Shown: positions 1 through 12,073 of the stretch, piece by piece
Layout: every line of letters begins with the position of its first letter
Position numbering within the stretch: the first letter of the stretch is position 1
Assembly (NCBI GenBank): GCA_029204045.2
Contig: JAQNDB010000280.1
Span: 37,675-101,674 of the forward strand
Reading direction: 5' to 3'
DNA: 64,000 bases
DNA from: Tillandsia leiboldiana
Taxonomy: Eukaryota > Streptophyta > Magnoliopsida > Poales > Bromeliaceae
The notes under the pieces: generated by a model
What the model was told of the DNA's origin: nothing
The model's database searches: none
What the model saw: only the letters and a program-made list of their open reading frames with translations
Program-made: the position numbers and the translations under genes

Positions 1-2
1 CG

Positions 3-1295
3 GATTCAGAGATCAGAGACCAGATTTTGGGAGAGGCCCATTATACGCCTTATACCATTCATCCTGGTGGTACTAAGATGTATAAGGACCTCAAGGCACA
101 TTTTTGGTGGTCCGGAATGAAGCGGGACGTTGGAAGATTTGTGGCTCACTGTTTAACTTGCCAGCAAGTGAAAGCAGAGCACCGGGTTCCTGCTGGCAAG
201 TTACAAAGTCTTCCAATTCCCGAGTGGAAATGGGACCACATCACCATGGACTTTGTTACAGGGCTGCCGAGAGCGCAGAGTGGAGCCGACGCGATTTGGG
301 TTATTGTTGATAGACTCACCAAGTCTGCACATTTCTTGCCTGTTCAGATGACTTGGTCATTGGAGCGTCTGGCACAGTGTTATTTGGACGAGATAGTGAG
401 GCTACACGGGGTACCTGCGTCGATTGTTTCAGATCGGGATCCGAGGTTTGTGTCACGATTCTGGGGGAGTTTACAGTCAGCTTTGGGGACCCAGCTCAGA
501 TTCAGCACTGCATTCCACCCACAGACTGATGGCCAGTCTGAGCGCAGTATACAGACCCTTGAGGATATGCTGAGAGCGTGCGTTATGGATTTTGGAGGGG
601 GGTGGTACCGACACTTATCTTTGGTTGAGTTTGCGTACAACAACAGCTATCAGGCGAGCATCCAGATGGCTCCGTTTGAGGCGTTGTATGGACGCAAGTG
701 TCGGTCACCCTTGTATTGGAGTGACGTGGGTGAGAGGAGGACTTTGGGACCAGATCTTCTTTTGGAGGCTGAGGAGAAAGTCAGAGTTGTTCGTCGACAC
801 CTTGAGGTAGCCCAGAGTCGTCAGAGGAGTTATGCAGATACTCGACGGCGAGACCTGGAGTTTCAGATTGGTGACCATGTATTCTTAAAGGTCTCGCCTT
901 CGAAAGGGGTCCGGAGATTTGGAGTGCGTGGGAAGCTTAGTCCCCGTTTTGTTGGACCCTTTGAGGTACTTGAGAGGGTAGGCCCTGTGGCTTATAGAGT
1001 TGCTCTTCCTCCACGTTTGGCCGGTGTACACGATGTTTTTCATGTCTCAGCCCTGAGGAGGTATGTCTTTGATCCGTCGCATGTGGTTGACTTCACTCCC
1101 TTGGAGATCGGTGAGGACCTGGTTTACGAGGAGCGGCCGTTGCGGATTCTTGCTCGTGAGGTGAGGGAATTGCGCAACCGGACCATTCCGTATGTGAAGA
1201 TCTTATGGAGCAATCATGAAGAGCGAGAGGCTACTTGGGAGCTCGAGACAGAGATGAGATCTGCATACCCTTTTCTGTTCGAGACTACTGGTTGA
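3..1295 (+). CDS. Gypsy family A1 integrase with chromodomain (partial pol, 5' end off window)
   Basis: C-terminal part of a Ty3/gypsy pol polyprotein; the reading frame is open from base 3 to the stop at 1293-1295. Integrase inserts retrotransposon cDNA into host chromatin. Visible parts in order: the end of the zinc-binding HHCC region (HCLTCQQ), then a catalytic core with Asp at 249-251, Asp at 432-434 and Glu at 540-542 (spacing D-X60-D-X35-E), then a GPF/Y-like region (RFVGPFEV) and a C-terminal chromodomain-like segment from about 1129 onward. The translation is identical to the integrase of the full element at 16150-17692. Gag, protease and RT of this copy lie left of the window. The Tekay/Del chromovirus assignment is inferred from the chromodomain plus long LTRs. 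Confidence 0.93.
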   Translation, partial: DSEIRDQILGEAHYTPYTIHPGGTKMYKDLKAHFWWSGMKRDVGRFVAHCLTCQQVKAEHRVPAGKLQSLPIPEWKWDHITMDFVTGLPRAQSGADAIWVIVDRLTKSAHFLPVQMTWSLERLAQCYLDEIVRLHGVPASIVSDRDPRFVSRFWGSLQSALGTQLRFSTAFHPQTDGQSERSIQTLEDMLRACVMDFGGGWYRHLSLVEFAYNNSYQASIQMAPFEALYGRKCRSPLYWSDVGERRTLGPDLLLEAEEKVRVVRRHLEVAQSRQRSYADTRRRDLEFQIGDHVFLKVSPSKGVRRFGVRGKLSPRFVGPFEVLERVGPVAYRVALPPRLAGVHDVFHVSALRRYVFDPSHVVDFTPLEIGEDLVYEERPLRILAREVRELRNRTIPYVKILWSNHEEREATWELETEMRSAYPFLFETTG

Positions 1296-1342
1296 GGTAC
1301 GCCTGTTCTACCTTACTTGTTTCGAGGACGAAACATCCTTTT

Positions 1343-1354
1343 AGTGGGGGAGGA
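1343..1354 (+). promoter_or_regulatory. Polypurine tract of A1
   Basis: Purine-rich AGTGGGGGAGGA lies directly before the LTR start. It is the expected primer site for plus-strand DNA synthesis. The same tract precedes the 3' LTR at 17740-17751. A GTTTCGAGGACGAAAC stretch just upstream is common in plant chromoviruses. Confidence 0.85.
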
Positions 1355-4300
1355 TGTAGTGGCCCTAATTCCCATGCAGCGTTCTTCCGATGAATCCACT
1401 GTTAGAGCACCTAGTATTGGTGTATCTGGCCCATGGTGCATCAATGGGATGCCACAGATGGACCCTGTGCGTGTTATTAGCTGTGTAGGCCTTCGGCTGA
1501 GTTTGCCGAAATTTCGGAAAAGAATTAGGCCCAACAGAGGTCGGAAATGGATTCAGCACGGAAAAACGCTTGAAAACGGCTATTTGCTTGTTTGTTTCTG
1601 AGTCCGGATGCCCAAAAACGGACTCCCGGAAGTTTTTAGTGGAAAATGGTGCATGGGAGGGGCCGTAGACCGCCGGGATGCCACGTGGCGGCCTGTCATT
1701 GGCCGGTTCAGGATGCGCGGTCCACAGAGTTGCGCGGCGGGGTGCACAGACCCGGCGCATGGACACGTGGCACCGCCTGATTGGCGGGCGCAAGGCGCGC
1801 GGTCTACCGGGTGAGCGCGGCGGTGCATGGACCAAGGCGGGGGCACGTGGCAGCCTCCGGTTGGTCGGTGCACGCGGCGCGGTCCACGGAATTCCAAAGT
1901 GGAATGCGTGGACCGGGTGTAGGGGACACGTGTCACCCTCTGGTTCGCGGGCGCACCGTGCGCGGCGCACGGAGTCGGGGCCGGTACCTCGGGGCGCGTG
2001 CCCACGACGGGGCCATGCCGCGCGCCCGGCGCGGCCGCCGACCGGTCAGCGGGTCACACCGGGGGGACACGCGTCGCCCGCTGGTTGGCGGGCGCCAACC
2101 GCCTCACTGTGCGGGGGCGGGCCACGTGGCAGCCCGTGGGTGGCCCGAACAGCTGTTTGCTGTTCGGGCGGGCCACGTGGCGGCACCTGGTGGATTCGGG
2201 CGTGAACAGTGTTGGGCCGGCCCAACACTGTAGCCGCCCGAAAACCCGGGCGCCCGAAAGTTGGGCCCGAAAGCCATTGACTTTGTTTTTGGGCTGATTT
2301 CGGGTGAGGCCTATAAATAGGCCCTTGGGGCTCACTTTTGAGGCTTTTCCCGAGAGCTTAGCCATTGAGCCCTTCACCAAATTTCTTCTCTCCTCTTGTG
2401 CATCTTTGGCGAAGAAGTTCAGATTTTTGGAGGCCGCGACGACGGCGACTTCTACATCGGGGTGCGGAGCGACGATCTACTGTTGGAGGCCCATTTTCGT
2501 CGCAGTTTAGTCTGGAGGTCTACCGGGCTACCCCGATGTTATTTTTGGACGATTTCTGCGGTGACGGTTTCGTAAGAGGTAAATCTACATTTTCCGTGTT
2601 GGGCACTTTTTCTGGATCCGAGCTTTTCTTGGGGTTCTGGGTACATTTTTAACCCCCTTTGCGACTGTTGGTTGATTTGGACAGCCACCTACTTGTCGGA
2701 TTTTTATCTCCTCATCCGGACATCGGAATTCGACGTTTCAGGACTCTATCGACATCTACTCTTCGCGAGGATCGCCGTCATATTTTTATTGGAATTTTTG
2801 GAGGAAGTTTTTCAGGTGAAAATTTCGTGTGAATGGGACTGTTCACCACAGATTTTGGGATTGTGGATTTTGTGTGGATTAAAGTGTAATTTTGGTGTAT
2901 GTTTGTACCCAGGAGTTTGTGAGCACTTCTACCGTGTTGTTGGCTTGGTGGGATTTGTGATTTGACAGTTGTGGGCTTTCTCAGCTGTACGATTCCGGAC
3001 AGTTAGCACTTTCAGGTGGGTGACCTTGCTTCCAAGAACTCTGGACTGTGTACTAATTCTATGTGTGTAGGATCATGCATGTTAGAAATTGGAGTATTAG
3101 CATGTGTAAAAACTGTTGTTGTATCTTGTATATCAGTTGATGAATCTTTGATTCCTACTCTATGTTAAGTAATGAAATCTTGGAATTTGACCTAGCACCC
3201 TGTCATATGTATCATGTTCAGCCAGTCTGTAGAAAAACTCCAACTTGGGCTAGGTTTTTACTGCTCTAGACATTCCACATCACGATACTTCATTTCACTG
3301 GACTTAGCTTTTCTCGCCCGAGTTGTGGGCCGAGAGGTCGGGTGGTTGTGGGATGCATTTGCACTCGTGTCTGGGGACCGAGTGGAGTTGATAGCAGTCT
3401 GTAGATTTGATTTCTTTGGGAGAGAGAGTGTAGTGATGGTAGATCTGGGTTCTTGGAAACTGTCAGAGAGACAGTGAGTTTCAGCTGTGTAGATTCCAGC
3501 AGTGAGTGAGTCAGTGATTTGTTTGGTAGTCGATCTTATTGATCGAGGATTGGATCATAGCCTGCATGAGCCACATTTGAGCTTACAGTGATACTTTACA
3601 GTGATACTTATGGGTTACTTTGACTCGAGCGGGTCGCTCCCCTCGAGGGCCACTCCGGAGTAGGCGAGACCGGGTTGTTGTACCGCGTGAGTTTGAGATG
3701 TTCTTTAGCGACTTGTGGTTGCAGTTGTCCCTCTGGCTGTGCTTTTGTGGCAGCCATGGACGCCCTACGTAAGTCCGCTCCTCGGGACGTAACGTAGTAG
3801 GTAGGTTGGCGCAGGTTTGACTGGACCCGATGTGGCAGTCAGTTTTGATTGGGTGATCAGGAGGAGAGTTAGTTGTGGCATTATGTTCTTTCTGTTCCAC
3901 TGTTGAGCATCTAGATAGAGGCATAGTAGTGTAGAGTTACCTTTCCCTGCTTTCCTTATAGCACTGCATATGTTACCTTTGCCTCTGGTAGACTTAGTGG
4001 GCAGACCGTCGGGCTTGTTGGCGGCACCCACTGAGAACTACTGTGGGATGTAGTTCTCACACCCGTCGTGGTGTTTTCTCCCCAGGACTTCTGCTCCGGT
4101 TCCTGCAGCTCTTGTTGCTGATCCAGCTCCTTCTGACCGAGGTAAGGGCGTCGCGAGATAGATCCCCTCCTGTCGTCTTCAGTGTGTGAGTAGATGTACC
4201 CAGTTCCATTTTGGTGTGTGTTATGTCGAGTGACTTTTGTAGTGAGGTTTTGAGTTGTACCTTCCTTTCCTGCTTTTATGAGAGACTCCTGTATTTCTGG

Positions 4301-4489
4301 TGAGGTTGGTCTGTATATTTGTGAGTGTAGTTTTTTTATGTATTTTATTCCAGCTTTTCTCTTTCAGCTCTGATATCTGCTAGTGTAGAGGTTCTTTGCA
4401 GGTTAGTCGCTACGCCTATACGGGGCTTCCCGTATGGGCGGCGGATCTGTTCGGCGAGCCGGGGCGCAGTATCGCCCCGGGGCGTGACA
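1355..4489 (+). mobile_element. 3' LTR of gypsy A1
   Basis: Starts TGTAGTGGCCC directly after the polypurine tract and ends in CGTGACA, 3135 bp. It matches the LTRs at 9408-12538 and 17752-20897. GC-rich U3 (about 1660-2280) is followed by a TATA box, then a T-rich R/U5. It differs from the 17752 copy mainly by single-base indels in homopolymers. It is followed by CTCAC and family B LTR sequence, the same integration site as the full element at 9408-20897. Confidence 0.9.
1682..2320 (+). promoter_or_regulatory. A1 LTR promoter: six CACGTG boxes, palindrome and TATA box
   Basis: CACGTG cores lie at 1682, 1764, 1844, 1927, 2122 and 2174; five read CACGTGGC (ABRE/G-box type) and one is the palindrome GACACGTGTC. 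A perfect 26-bp palindrome centred on GGGCCGGCCC lies at 2206-2231. TATAAATAG lies at 2312-2320. Use as the LTR promoter is inferred from order and spacing. Confidence 0.65.
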
Positions 4490-5310
4490 CTCACTCTTCC
4501 CTCACTCTCGGTTGGAGAGAAAGTGAACAAAAAAAAAAAAGGGAAAAAACGAGAGGGGGGAGGAAGAAGAAGAAGAAAAGGAGGAGAGAGGGAAGGATGG
4601 TCACGGAACCACCGGTCTACGGTGCACCCGGGTCACAAGACCCAGTCGGGTGCACCCGGTCCAGGCACGCACGCCCACTGGCGCCCCTGTTGACCCGCGC
4701 CCAAGTGATCTCCAGCTGTGCGCCCGCGCAGCCGCGCCGGCGTCTTGGATGGAATCCGTTTTCGTCCCGTTTTCTGTCCATTTTTCGTCCGTTTCGCTCC
4801 AAATTTGACAGACGACTTCGTTTCAGCTTAATTATCACAGAAAATTTACATTTTAGTTTGGGCCACCTTTCTCTGGGTCACAAAAAAAGCTCGCTGTATC
4901 TAAAATCATTGGCGGACCCCGTTCTCACAATCCAGGTAATTCGATCAACCCGAAATTTTTACTGGGACCTTAAACAGAATTACACAGCTCCCGTAATTTT
5001 CTCAGAATTTTTTGACACTGTTGGCGGAACCCGTTCGCACTATCCGGCCTCCGATTAACGCGAAACTTTTTTTGTGGCCTTAAAAACATATTTACGGGGC
5101 TCCCGTAATTTTCTCGAATTTTCCGACACTGTGAATTTTCCACTAAAATCTGGGCCCTCTTTCTCCAATAAATTTTTAGATCTCTCCATTTAACCGAATT
5201 GGGGCCCAACTCGCGTCCACATATTCTTGACTTCCCAAAATTTCATAACACTAGTATTTTATACCACCTTTATTTACATTTATTTATGTGCCGAAAATCG
5301 GTACTTTACA
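4490..5310 (-). mobile_element. Family B1 LTR, part beyond the A1 insertion
   Basis: Begins with the CTCAC target duplication and continues through purine-rich sequence to GTACTTTACA, the terminus of the B LTR (TGTAAAG on the minus strand). It matches 20898-21715 and the uninterrupted copy at 27430-28242, with extra small indels. It is the 3' LTR of a minus-strand element. Confidence 0.85.
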
Positions 5311-7511
5311 TTCTACCCCCCTAAAATAAGTTTCGTCCTCGAAACTTGAATCTATCTCGACTCAAAGTTGATCGAATAAGAGGGATTACGCCCCTAAACG
5401 CGGGGCTCCCAAAAACTACACGAACAGCTCATTCGTGGATCCCCATTTCCACCAGGGGAAATCTCAAAACCTGATGTCTGGCCATTTTCACTAAGTAGGC
5501 GAAAGACACCGCTGAGCACTTGCTCTCTCAATTGCCACGAATGACCCAATCTTTGTTTGCGAAATTTCCACTTTATTTCGCCATCATCTTTTTCAAACGA
5601 GAGGTTGCTCTGCAACCAGTTACACTACCGCATTTTCCGGTCGCTCAGCTGCCTAATGTGGAGGGCAAAGGCCAATCCACGAGTTCTCAGCCATCACACA
5701 CGCTACTAGCGCTCTGATATAAGGGGTTATCAGCTACCCGCTACCTCGGACACTAATAGGTTCACAAACCACGGTCCAACAGGGGCCTATAGCCCATAAA
5801 CTAGTCGATACTGTACAATGGCTCTCACTAGTCCACAGACCCAATCGTCATACTGGTAGATCCTCACTTAGGATTACTACACCCACACTCCCACTAGGAG
5901 CTACAGTTACTCAATCACCACTAGCTCTACGGCCTGTCATATCACACTCTCAGTGTACTAATCTCAGTGTACTAATAGCCAATGCTCACACGTGGCATTC
6001 ACGTTCCGGGTCATCGCTCGGACTACCGTCCCGACCAATCTCTATCATGCCCCGCCATCAGGTCTCGGGCCGCTGTCTCTCACAGCCGACTGCGCCTGCC
6101 CACTGGGCTACAGGCCCACGTCCACAACATGGTCCAGGCACGGATCGTCCCAAGGAACCCGCTAATCTCGCCACGCGACCACTATGCCCACTGAGCAGAA
6201 CCGACTAACCAGTCGTCAATCCCGACCCAAAACTCTCTATCAACTCTGGCCACACTGGGCATAGGCTAATGTGCCTCCTAATCCAGCTCTCTCTGGCTAA
6301 ACGATAACTGTGCTCCATGAGCACCCAAACAGTTGGGCGTCCTACGCCCCTACGCTAACTTGCGTAATCCAGAATGTTAAGCAACTTGCTTAAACACGCG
6401 CGTAACTCCTGTACACCTCTCCCAACTGGTTGAGGCACCAAAATAACTGTCCACCAACTCTGGTGATCAACTCGCAAAACCACTACGGTGGCAACCCTTG
6501 CAATTACACGATTCCTCAGAACGGCGCACAAAACTCTCGCTCTTTCGAGAGGTTCCGCATCCTGAAGCCTACTCTGGGCCTCACCAACTCTATCTATGCG
6601 GCAACACAGCCACAGTTGTCCGCGCCACACGGTTACTACCGTCATCAGGGGCAAATTCACGCCGCCAGGCTCGTAAATCTTTCTTGCCCTAACCCTCAGG
6701 CACTGCAACTTGGCTCTCGCGACTAGCGATCACCATTTACCTCGCGAGCGGTCTCTTACTGGACCTTACTATAACCATACTTGCCAGCAACCTAGCTGAC
6801 ACAAGCGTTAAAACACCCTATGATGAAGGTGTGTGGCTGCGCCCGACAAAAGTATCGGCGGCACAGCCATTTCTTTACTGTCGCCCCTACGGGCGGCGAG
6901 CGCGTATACACATATGCGTCATTTATGCAGCCTCAACTTGTTGCGCTATCAGTCACTGGAGCCCATCTATCTGCTCCAAACTGTCACGCGACGTTATTCT
7001 TAGGCGTCGAAACCTGTCTTCTGTCGGCGGGAATTTCCGCCGACGGCAAGAAGTCTGACCTGCTGCTGAGTCACCCCAACAGATGCGGTTTCCTGCTATT
7101 CGCAGCTCGTATACGTCGTTTGACCCCGAGCCCTCTCGTGACTCGGGTAAAAAACAGGTGCGTCTCCCTATGTGGGGTCATCGACTATGCACACCACAAC
7201 GACAAACCAGCCCAAATTTAGCCATTTGAGCAACGCGCGTCTATACAACGACAGAAAGGCTCGTCGACCCAATCATGCGAAAGTATAAGGGTACTCCTTT
7301 CATCTCCAACATTACGTTGTCGGCCGCAACGTAATATTCGAAGAATGAAAGCTCGTCGCCCTCGATCAGTCCCAACATCCTTTTTGGGAACAACAATAAC
7401 CAATCAAATACTTTCGCCCAATAATCCACACTCTCTCGTGCCTAACCCTAGAGTCTCCCTAAGGTTTGCTAACCACCTAGGACTACTCCTAGGCTCGATA
7501 CCACTCTAATC
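5311..7511 (-). mobile_element. Family B1 internal region (non-coding)
   Basis: Lies between two B LTRs. At its left end is the complement of a polypurine tract (TTCTACCCCCC) followed by AAGTTTCGTCCTCGAAAC. At its right end is a complement of a tRNA-Met primer site (about 7492-7503), one base shorter than in B2. About 2.2 kb; no open frame resembles gag or pol. Only short uninformative frames are seen. It corresponds to 21716-23941. Confidence 0.8.
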
Positions 7512-8905
7512 TGTCACGCCCAGAGTCCGCCAATTTGTACGGTTCGGGCACGCCAACAGACACGCCAATCGGGTATGACCTTCACTACCCGAAAGGAACG
7601 GTAAACATCCATATAACACACAAGTGTATGCGGAAGCTCAATATCAGAGTACTAAAAACACTATAAATTTAAACTTTCATTCAATAACAAACAGTTAAAG
7701 CGGAAATGAAAGCATATAAGAGTGAACCATAACTTAAATTTATTACACCTTTACTCTCTGAACTTGCAATAAAATTATTACAATTCTTTACATAAATTCC
7801 TCACATACAGAGTTCACTCAAGAAATATATAAAAGGGATACCTCTGCTAGACCCTCTAGGTCTCTATGCTGCTGGGCTCTTGCCCCTGTCGTATGCCTCG
7901 CCGTCTGGATGTGATCCGTCGCGATCGCTGCATCCATACCTGAACCTGTGGGGGGGGAGTCACCCAAGGGGGTGTGAGAACTACGACAGAGTTCCCAGTG
8001 GGTTCAACACACCGAGAAAAAGTGTTCTACACCACTTGGGTCCAATGGAAGCATAATAATAGTGCTAGGAACTAAATCCTCAATATCAAATGCATGCAGC
8101 TATGCATATAACATATCACATACACTATCTGTGTATAACCATCTACCCAGCACTACTCTGTCTAGCCACACTAGGCAACTAACCACCAACTCGGCCACTA
8201 AGCCGCTGTTATACTGGGTTACCCTAACCCCGGCCACCTGGTCACTCTCTGTTCTTCTTATTCTTTACCCTATGGTGGTTTAATTTAAGTTAACCCTCAG
8301 AAATTCTTATCCAACGGGCCCCATACCCGGTAGTCCTGCTACCATCAGATAAGATTTCTAAGGTTGCCGATAACACTCGAAGTGTTACCCCGTCTTCCGG
8401 GGGACTTGTCATACGGGACACTGCCCGATAGGGGCACTGCCCAACTCTGACAAGAGTACTCTAGAACCTGTCATACGGGTCGTGCCGGGAGAGGGACCCT
8501 GGTCCAACTCCGACAGTTGTCGTTCACCCCCGGAGGTACGCCCATTTATCTTTTTTCTTTTCTTTTCTTTCTCTTTTCTTTTCTTCTCTTTCTTTTTTCT
8601 CTTTTACTTTAGCACTTGGCCTCTTTGCTCTTAACACTTGTTTCTCGTCTTATACGAGCCTGTAGCTCCATTTTTGCCATGGCAATCTCTTTCTTTAAGC
8701 ATTTAGCTCTTTACTGTTCACTTTTAGCCTTTCGAAAGTACCCCGTCCGACGGGTCACTGCCCAGGGATCCTTATCACTGACGAGACAAATGACGGTCTC
8801 AAGATTCGAAGGCGCCTTTACATATCGACATATCCTCTTTTAGCCGCATAAGGTTAGCGGTCTATTAAACTTTACCTTTTACATTTATTACCTCTTATCT
8901 AGGTC
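7512..8905 (-). mobile_element. Family B1 5' LTR, truncated by the gap
   Basis: Starts TGTCACGCCCAGAG directly after the primer-site complement, as at 23942, and runs into the N gap. Only the first 1.4 kb of an expected 4.3 kb is present. It includes a (TTTTC)-rich pyrimidine tract near 8550-8605. The sequence shows many small indels relative to 23942-25329. Confidence 0.85.
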
Positions 8906-9005
8906 NNNNNNNNNNNNNNNNNNNNNNNNNNNNNNNNNNNNNNNNNNNNNNNNNNNNNNNNNNNNNNNNNNNNNNNNNNNNNNNNNNNNNNNNNNNNNNN
9001 NNNNN
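8906..9005. other. Assembly gap of exactly 100 N
   Basis: One hundred consecutive N, the conventional size for a scaffold gap of unknown length. The sequences on both sides belong to the B LTR but to different parts of it. Confidence 0.99.
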
Positions 9006-9407
9006 GTTAAATTGATCGGCACGCAAAACGGTGCACGTCCTCAAATCTGCACCAAAAACGTGCACGTCTTTTCTAACCCTGCACGTAAAAACGTGCATAA
9101 TATTAAGGGTCGGCACGCAAAAAAAGTGCGCGTTTAAATTGATCGGCACGCAAAACGAGCACGCCAAAAATACCCGCGACAGTCCGTGCAGCAACGGTAC
9201 AGTAGAACTCGGTCCCTACACGCAAAACGGCACGGGGTTAATCTAATGTCCCAAACTGATCCTCAAAATTGTGCCAAAAACCGTAAAAATAAAGCGCGGG
9301 ACTTACCCGCCGCAGCCGCCGCCGCCAAAAACTCCCCCAATCGAAAGTCCCGCGTGCTCCACGAGACCCCCGACGCCACGCCGCAACACCTCCCAACCTC
9401 TCCTCAC
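9006..9407 (-). mobile_element. Family B2 3' LTR, part before the A2 insertion
   Basis: Contains the tail of the GCAC-GCAAAACG-GTGC repeat array and then sequence matching 27149-27430 of the intact B LTR, up to the target duplication CTCAC (9403-9407). Its start is lost in the gap. Base quality looks low: G and C runs are shortened relative to 27149-27430. Confidence 0.85.
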
Positions 9408-9729
9408 TGTAGTGGCCCTAATTCCCATGCAGCGTTCTTCCGATGAATCCACTTTAGCACCTAGTATTGGTGTACTTGCCCATGGTGCATCAATGGGATG
9501 CCACAGATGGACCCTGTGCGTGTTTATTTAGCTGTGTAGGCCTTCGGCTGAGTTTGCCGAAATTTCGGAAAAGAATTAGGCCCAACAGAGGTCGGAAATG
9601 GATTCACACAGGAAAACGCTTGAAAACGGCTATTTTGCTTGTTTGTTTTCTGAGTCCGATGCCCAAAAACGGACTCCAGAAGTTTTTAGTGGAAAATGGT
9701 GCATGGGAGGGCCGTAGACCGCCGGATGC

Positions 9730-10365
9730 CACGTGGCGGCCTGTCATTGGCCGTTCAGGATGCGCGGTCCACAGAGTTGCGCGGCGGGGTGCACAGACCC
9801 GGCGCATGGACACGTGGCACCGCCTGATTGGCGGGCGCAAGGCGCGCGGTCTACCGGGTGAGCGCGGCGGTGCATGGACCAAGGCGGGGGCACGTGGCAG
9901 CCTCCGGTGTGGTCGGTGCACGCGGCGCGGTCCACGGAATTCCAAAGTGGAATGCGTGGACCGGGTGTAGGGGACACGTGTCCCACCCTCTGGTTCGCGG
10001 GCGCACCGTCGCGGCGCACGGAGTCGGGGCCGGTACCTCGGGCGCCGTGCCCACGACGGGGCCATGCCGCGCGCCCGGCGCGGCCGCCGCCGGTCAGGCG
10101 GGTCAACCGGGGGACACGCTGTCACCCGCTGGTTGGCGGGCGCCAACCGCCTCACTGTGCGGGGCGGGCCACGTGGCAGCCCGTGGGTGGCCGAACAGCT
10201 GTTTGCTGTTCGGCGGGCCACGTGGCGGCACCTGTGGATTCGGGCGTGAACAGTGTTGGGCCGGCCCAACACTGTAGCCGCCCGAAAAACCCCGGCGCCC
10301 GAAAGTTGGGCCCGAAAGCCCATGACTTTGTTTTTGGGCTGATTTCGGGTGAGGCCTATAAATAG
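9730..10365 (+). promoter_or_regulatory. A2 5' LTR promoter: G-box cluster, palindrome, TATA
   Basis: CACGTG at 9730, 9811, 9891, 9975, 10170 and 10219; perfect 26-bp palindrome at 10250-10275 with TGGGCC/GGCCCA halves; TATAAATAG at 10357-10365. All six boxes and the palindrome recur in the LTRs at 1355 and 17752. In the 3' LTR the TATA reads TATAATAG (from 18710), one base shorter. Confidence 0.65.
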
Positions 10366-12073
10366 GCCCCTTGGGGCTCACTTTTTGAGGCTTTTCCCGA
10401 GAGCTTTAGCCATTGAGCCCTTCACCAATTTTCTTCCTCTCCCTCTTGTGCATCTTTTGGCGGAAGTTCAGAATTTTTGGAGGCCGCGACGACGGCGACT
10501 TCTACATCGGGGTGCGGAGCGACGATCTACTGTTGGAGGCCCATTTTCGTCGCAGTTTAGTCTGGGAGGTCTACCGGGCTACCCCGAGTTATTTTTGGAC
10601 GATTTCTGCGGTGACGGTTTCGTAAGAGGTAAATCTACATTTTCGTGTTGGACACTTTTTCTGGATCCGAGCTTTTCTTGGGGTTCTGGGTACATTTTTT
10701 AACCCCCTTTGCGACTGTTGGTTGATTTGGACAGCACCTACTTGTCGATTTTTTATCTCCTCATCCGGACATCGGAATTCGACGTTTCAGGACTCTATCG
10801 ACATCTACTCTTCGCGAGGATCGCCGTCATATTTTATTGGAATTTTTGGAGGAAGTTTTTAGGTGAAAATTTCGTGTGAATGGGACTGTTCACCACAGAT
10901 TTTGGGATTGTGGAATTTGTGTGGATTAAAGTGTAATTTTGGTGTATGTTTGTACCCAGGAGTTGTGAGCACTTCTACCGTGTTGTTGGCTTGGTGGGAT
11001 TTGTGATTTGACAGTTTGGGCTTTCTCAGCTGTACGATTCCGGACAGTTAGCACTTTCAGGTGGGTGACCTTGCTTCCAAGAACTCTGGACTGTGTACTA
11101 ATTCTATGTGTGTAGGATCATGCATGTTAGAAATTGGAGTATTAGCATGTGTAAAACTGTATGTTGTATCTTGTATATCAGTTGATGAATCTTTTGATTC
11201 CTACTCTATGTTAAGTAATGAAATCTTGGAATTTGACCTAGCACCCCTGTCATATGTATCATGTTCAGCCAGTCTGTAGAAAACTCCAACTTTGGCTAGG
11301 TTTTTACTGCTCTAGACATTCCACATCACGATACTTCATTTCACTGGACTTAGCTTTTCCTCGCCCGAGTGTGGGCCGAGAGGTCGGGTGGTTGTGGGAT
11401 GCATTTGCACTCGTGTCTGGGGACCGAGTGGAGTGATAGCAGTCTGTAGATTTGATTTCTTTGGGAGAGTGATAGTGATGGTAGATCTGGGTTCTTGGAA
11501 ACTGTCAGAGAGACAGTGAGTTTCAGCTGTGTAGATTCCAGCCAGTGAGTGAGTCAGTGATTTGTTTGGTAGTCGATCTTATTGATCGAGGATTGGATCA
11601 TAGCCTGCATGAGCCACATTTGAGCTTACAGTGATACTTTACAGTGATACTTATGGGTTACTTTGACTCGAGCGGCGTGTCGCTCCCCTCGGGCCACTCC
11701 GGAGTAGGCGAGACCGGGTTGTGTACCGGCGTGAGTTGAGATGTTCTTTAGCGACTTGTTGGTGCAGTTGTCCCTCTGGCTGTGCTTTTGTGGCAGCCAC
11801 GGACGCCCTACGTAAGTCCGCTCCTCCGGGACGTAACGGCAGTAGGTTGGCGCAGGTTTGACTGGACCCGATGTGGCAGTCAGTTTTGATTGGTGATCAG
11901 GGAGGAGGTTTAGTTGTGGCATTATGTTCTTTCTGTTCCACTGTTGAGCATCTAGATAGAGGCATAGTAGCTGTAGAGTTACCTTTCCCAGCTTTCCTTA
12001 TAGCACTGCATATGTTACTTTTGCCTCTGGTAGACTTAGTGGGCAGACCGTCGGGCTTGTTGGCGGCACCCAC

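Noticed and set aside
1365..2205. Long open frames on both strands in GC-rich LTR U3 (up to 201 codons; similar at 9604-10323 and 17838-18678)
   Set aside because: Overlapping frames on both strands of GC-rich, promoter-like LTR DNA, rich in Arg/Pro/Gly, no motif, and not preserved in length between LTR copies.
4396..5058. 220-codon plus-strand frame across the A1/B1 junction
   Set aside because: Crosses an insertion boundary, has a low-complexity Lys/Arg stretch from a purine tract, and is not preserved at the equivalent place 20800-21240.
8895..9194. Open frame running through the N gap
   Set aside because: Most of its codons are unknown bases; not evidence for a protein.
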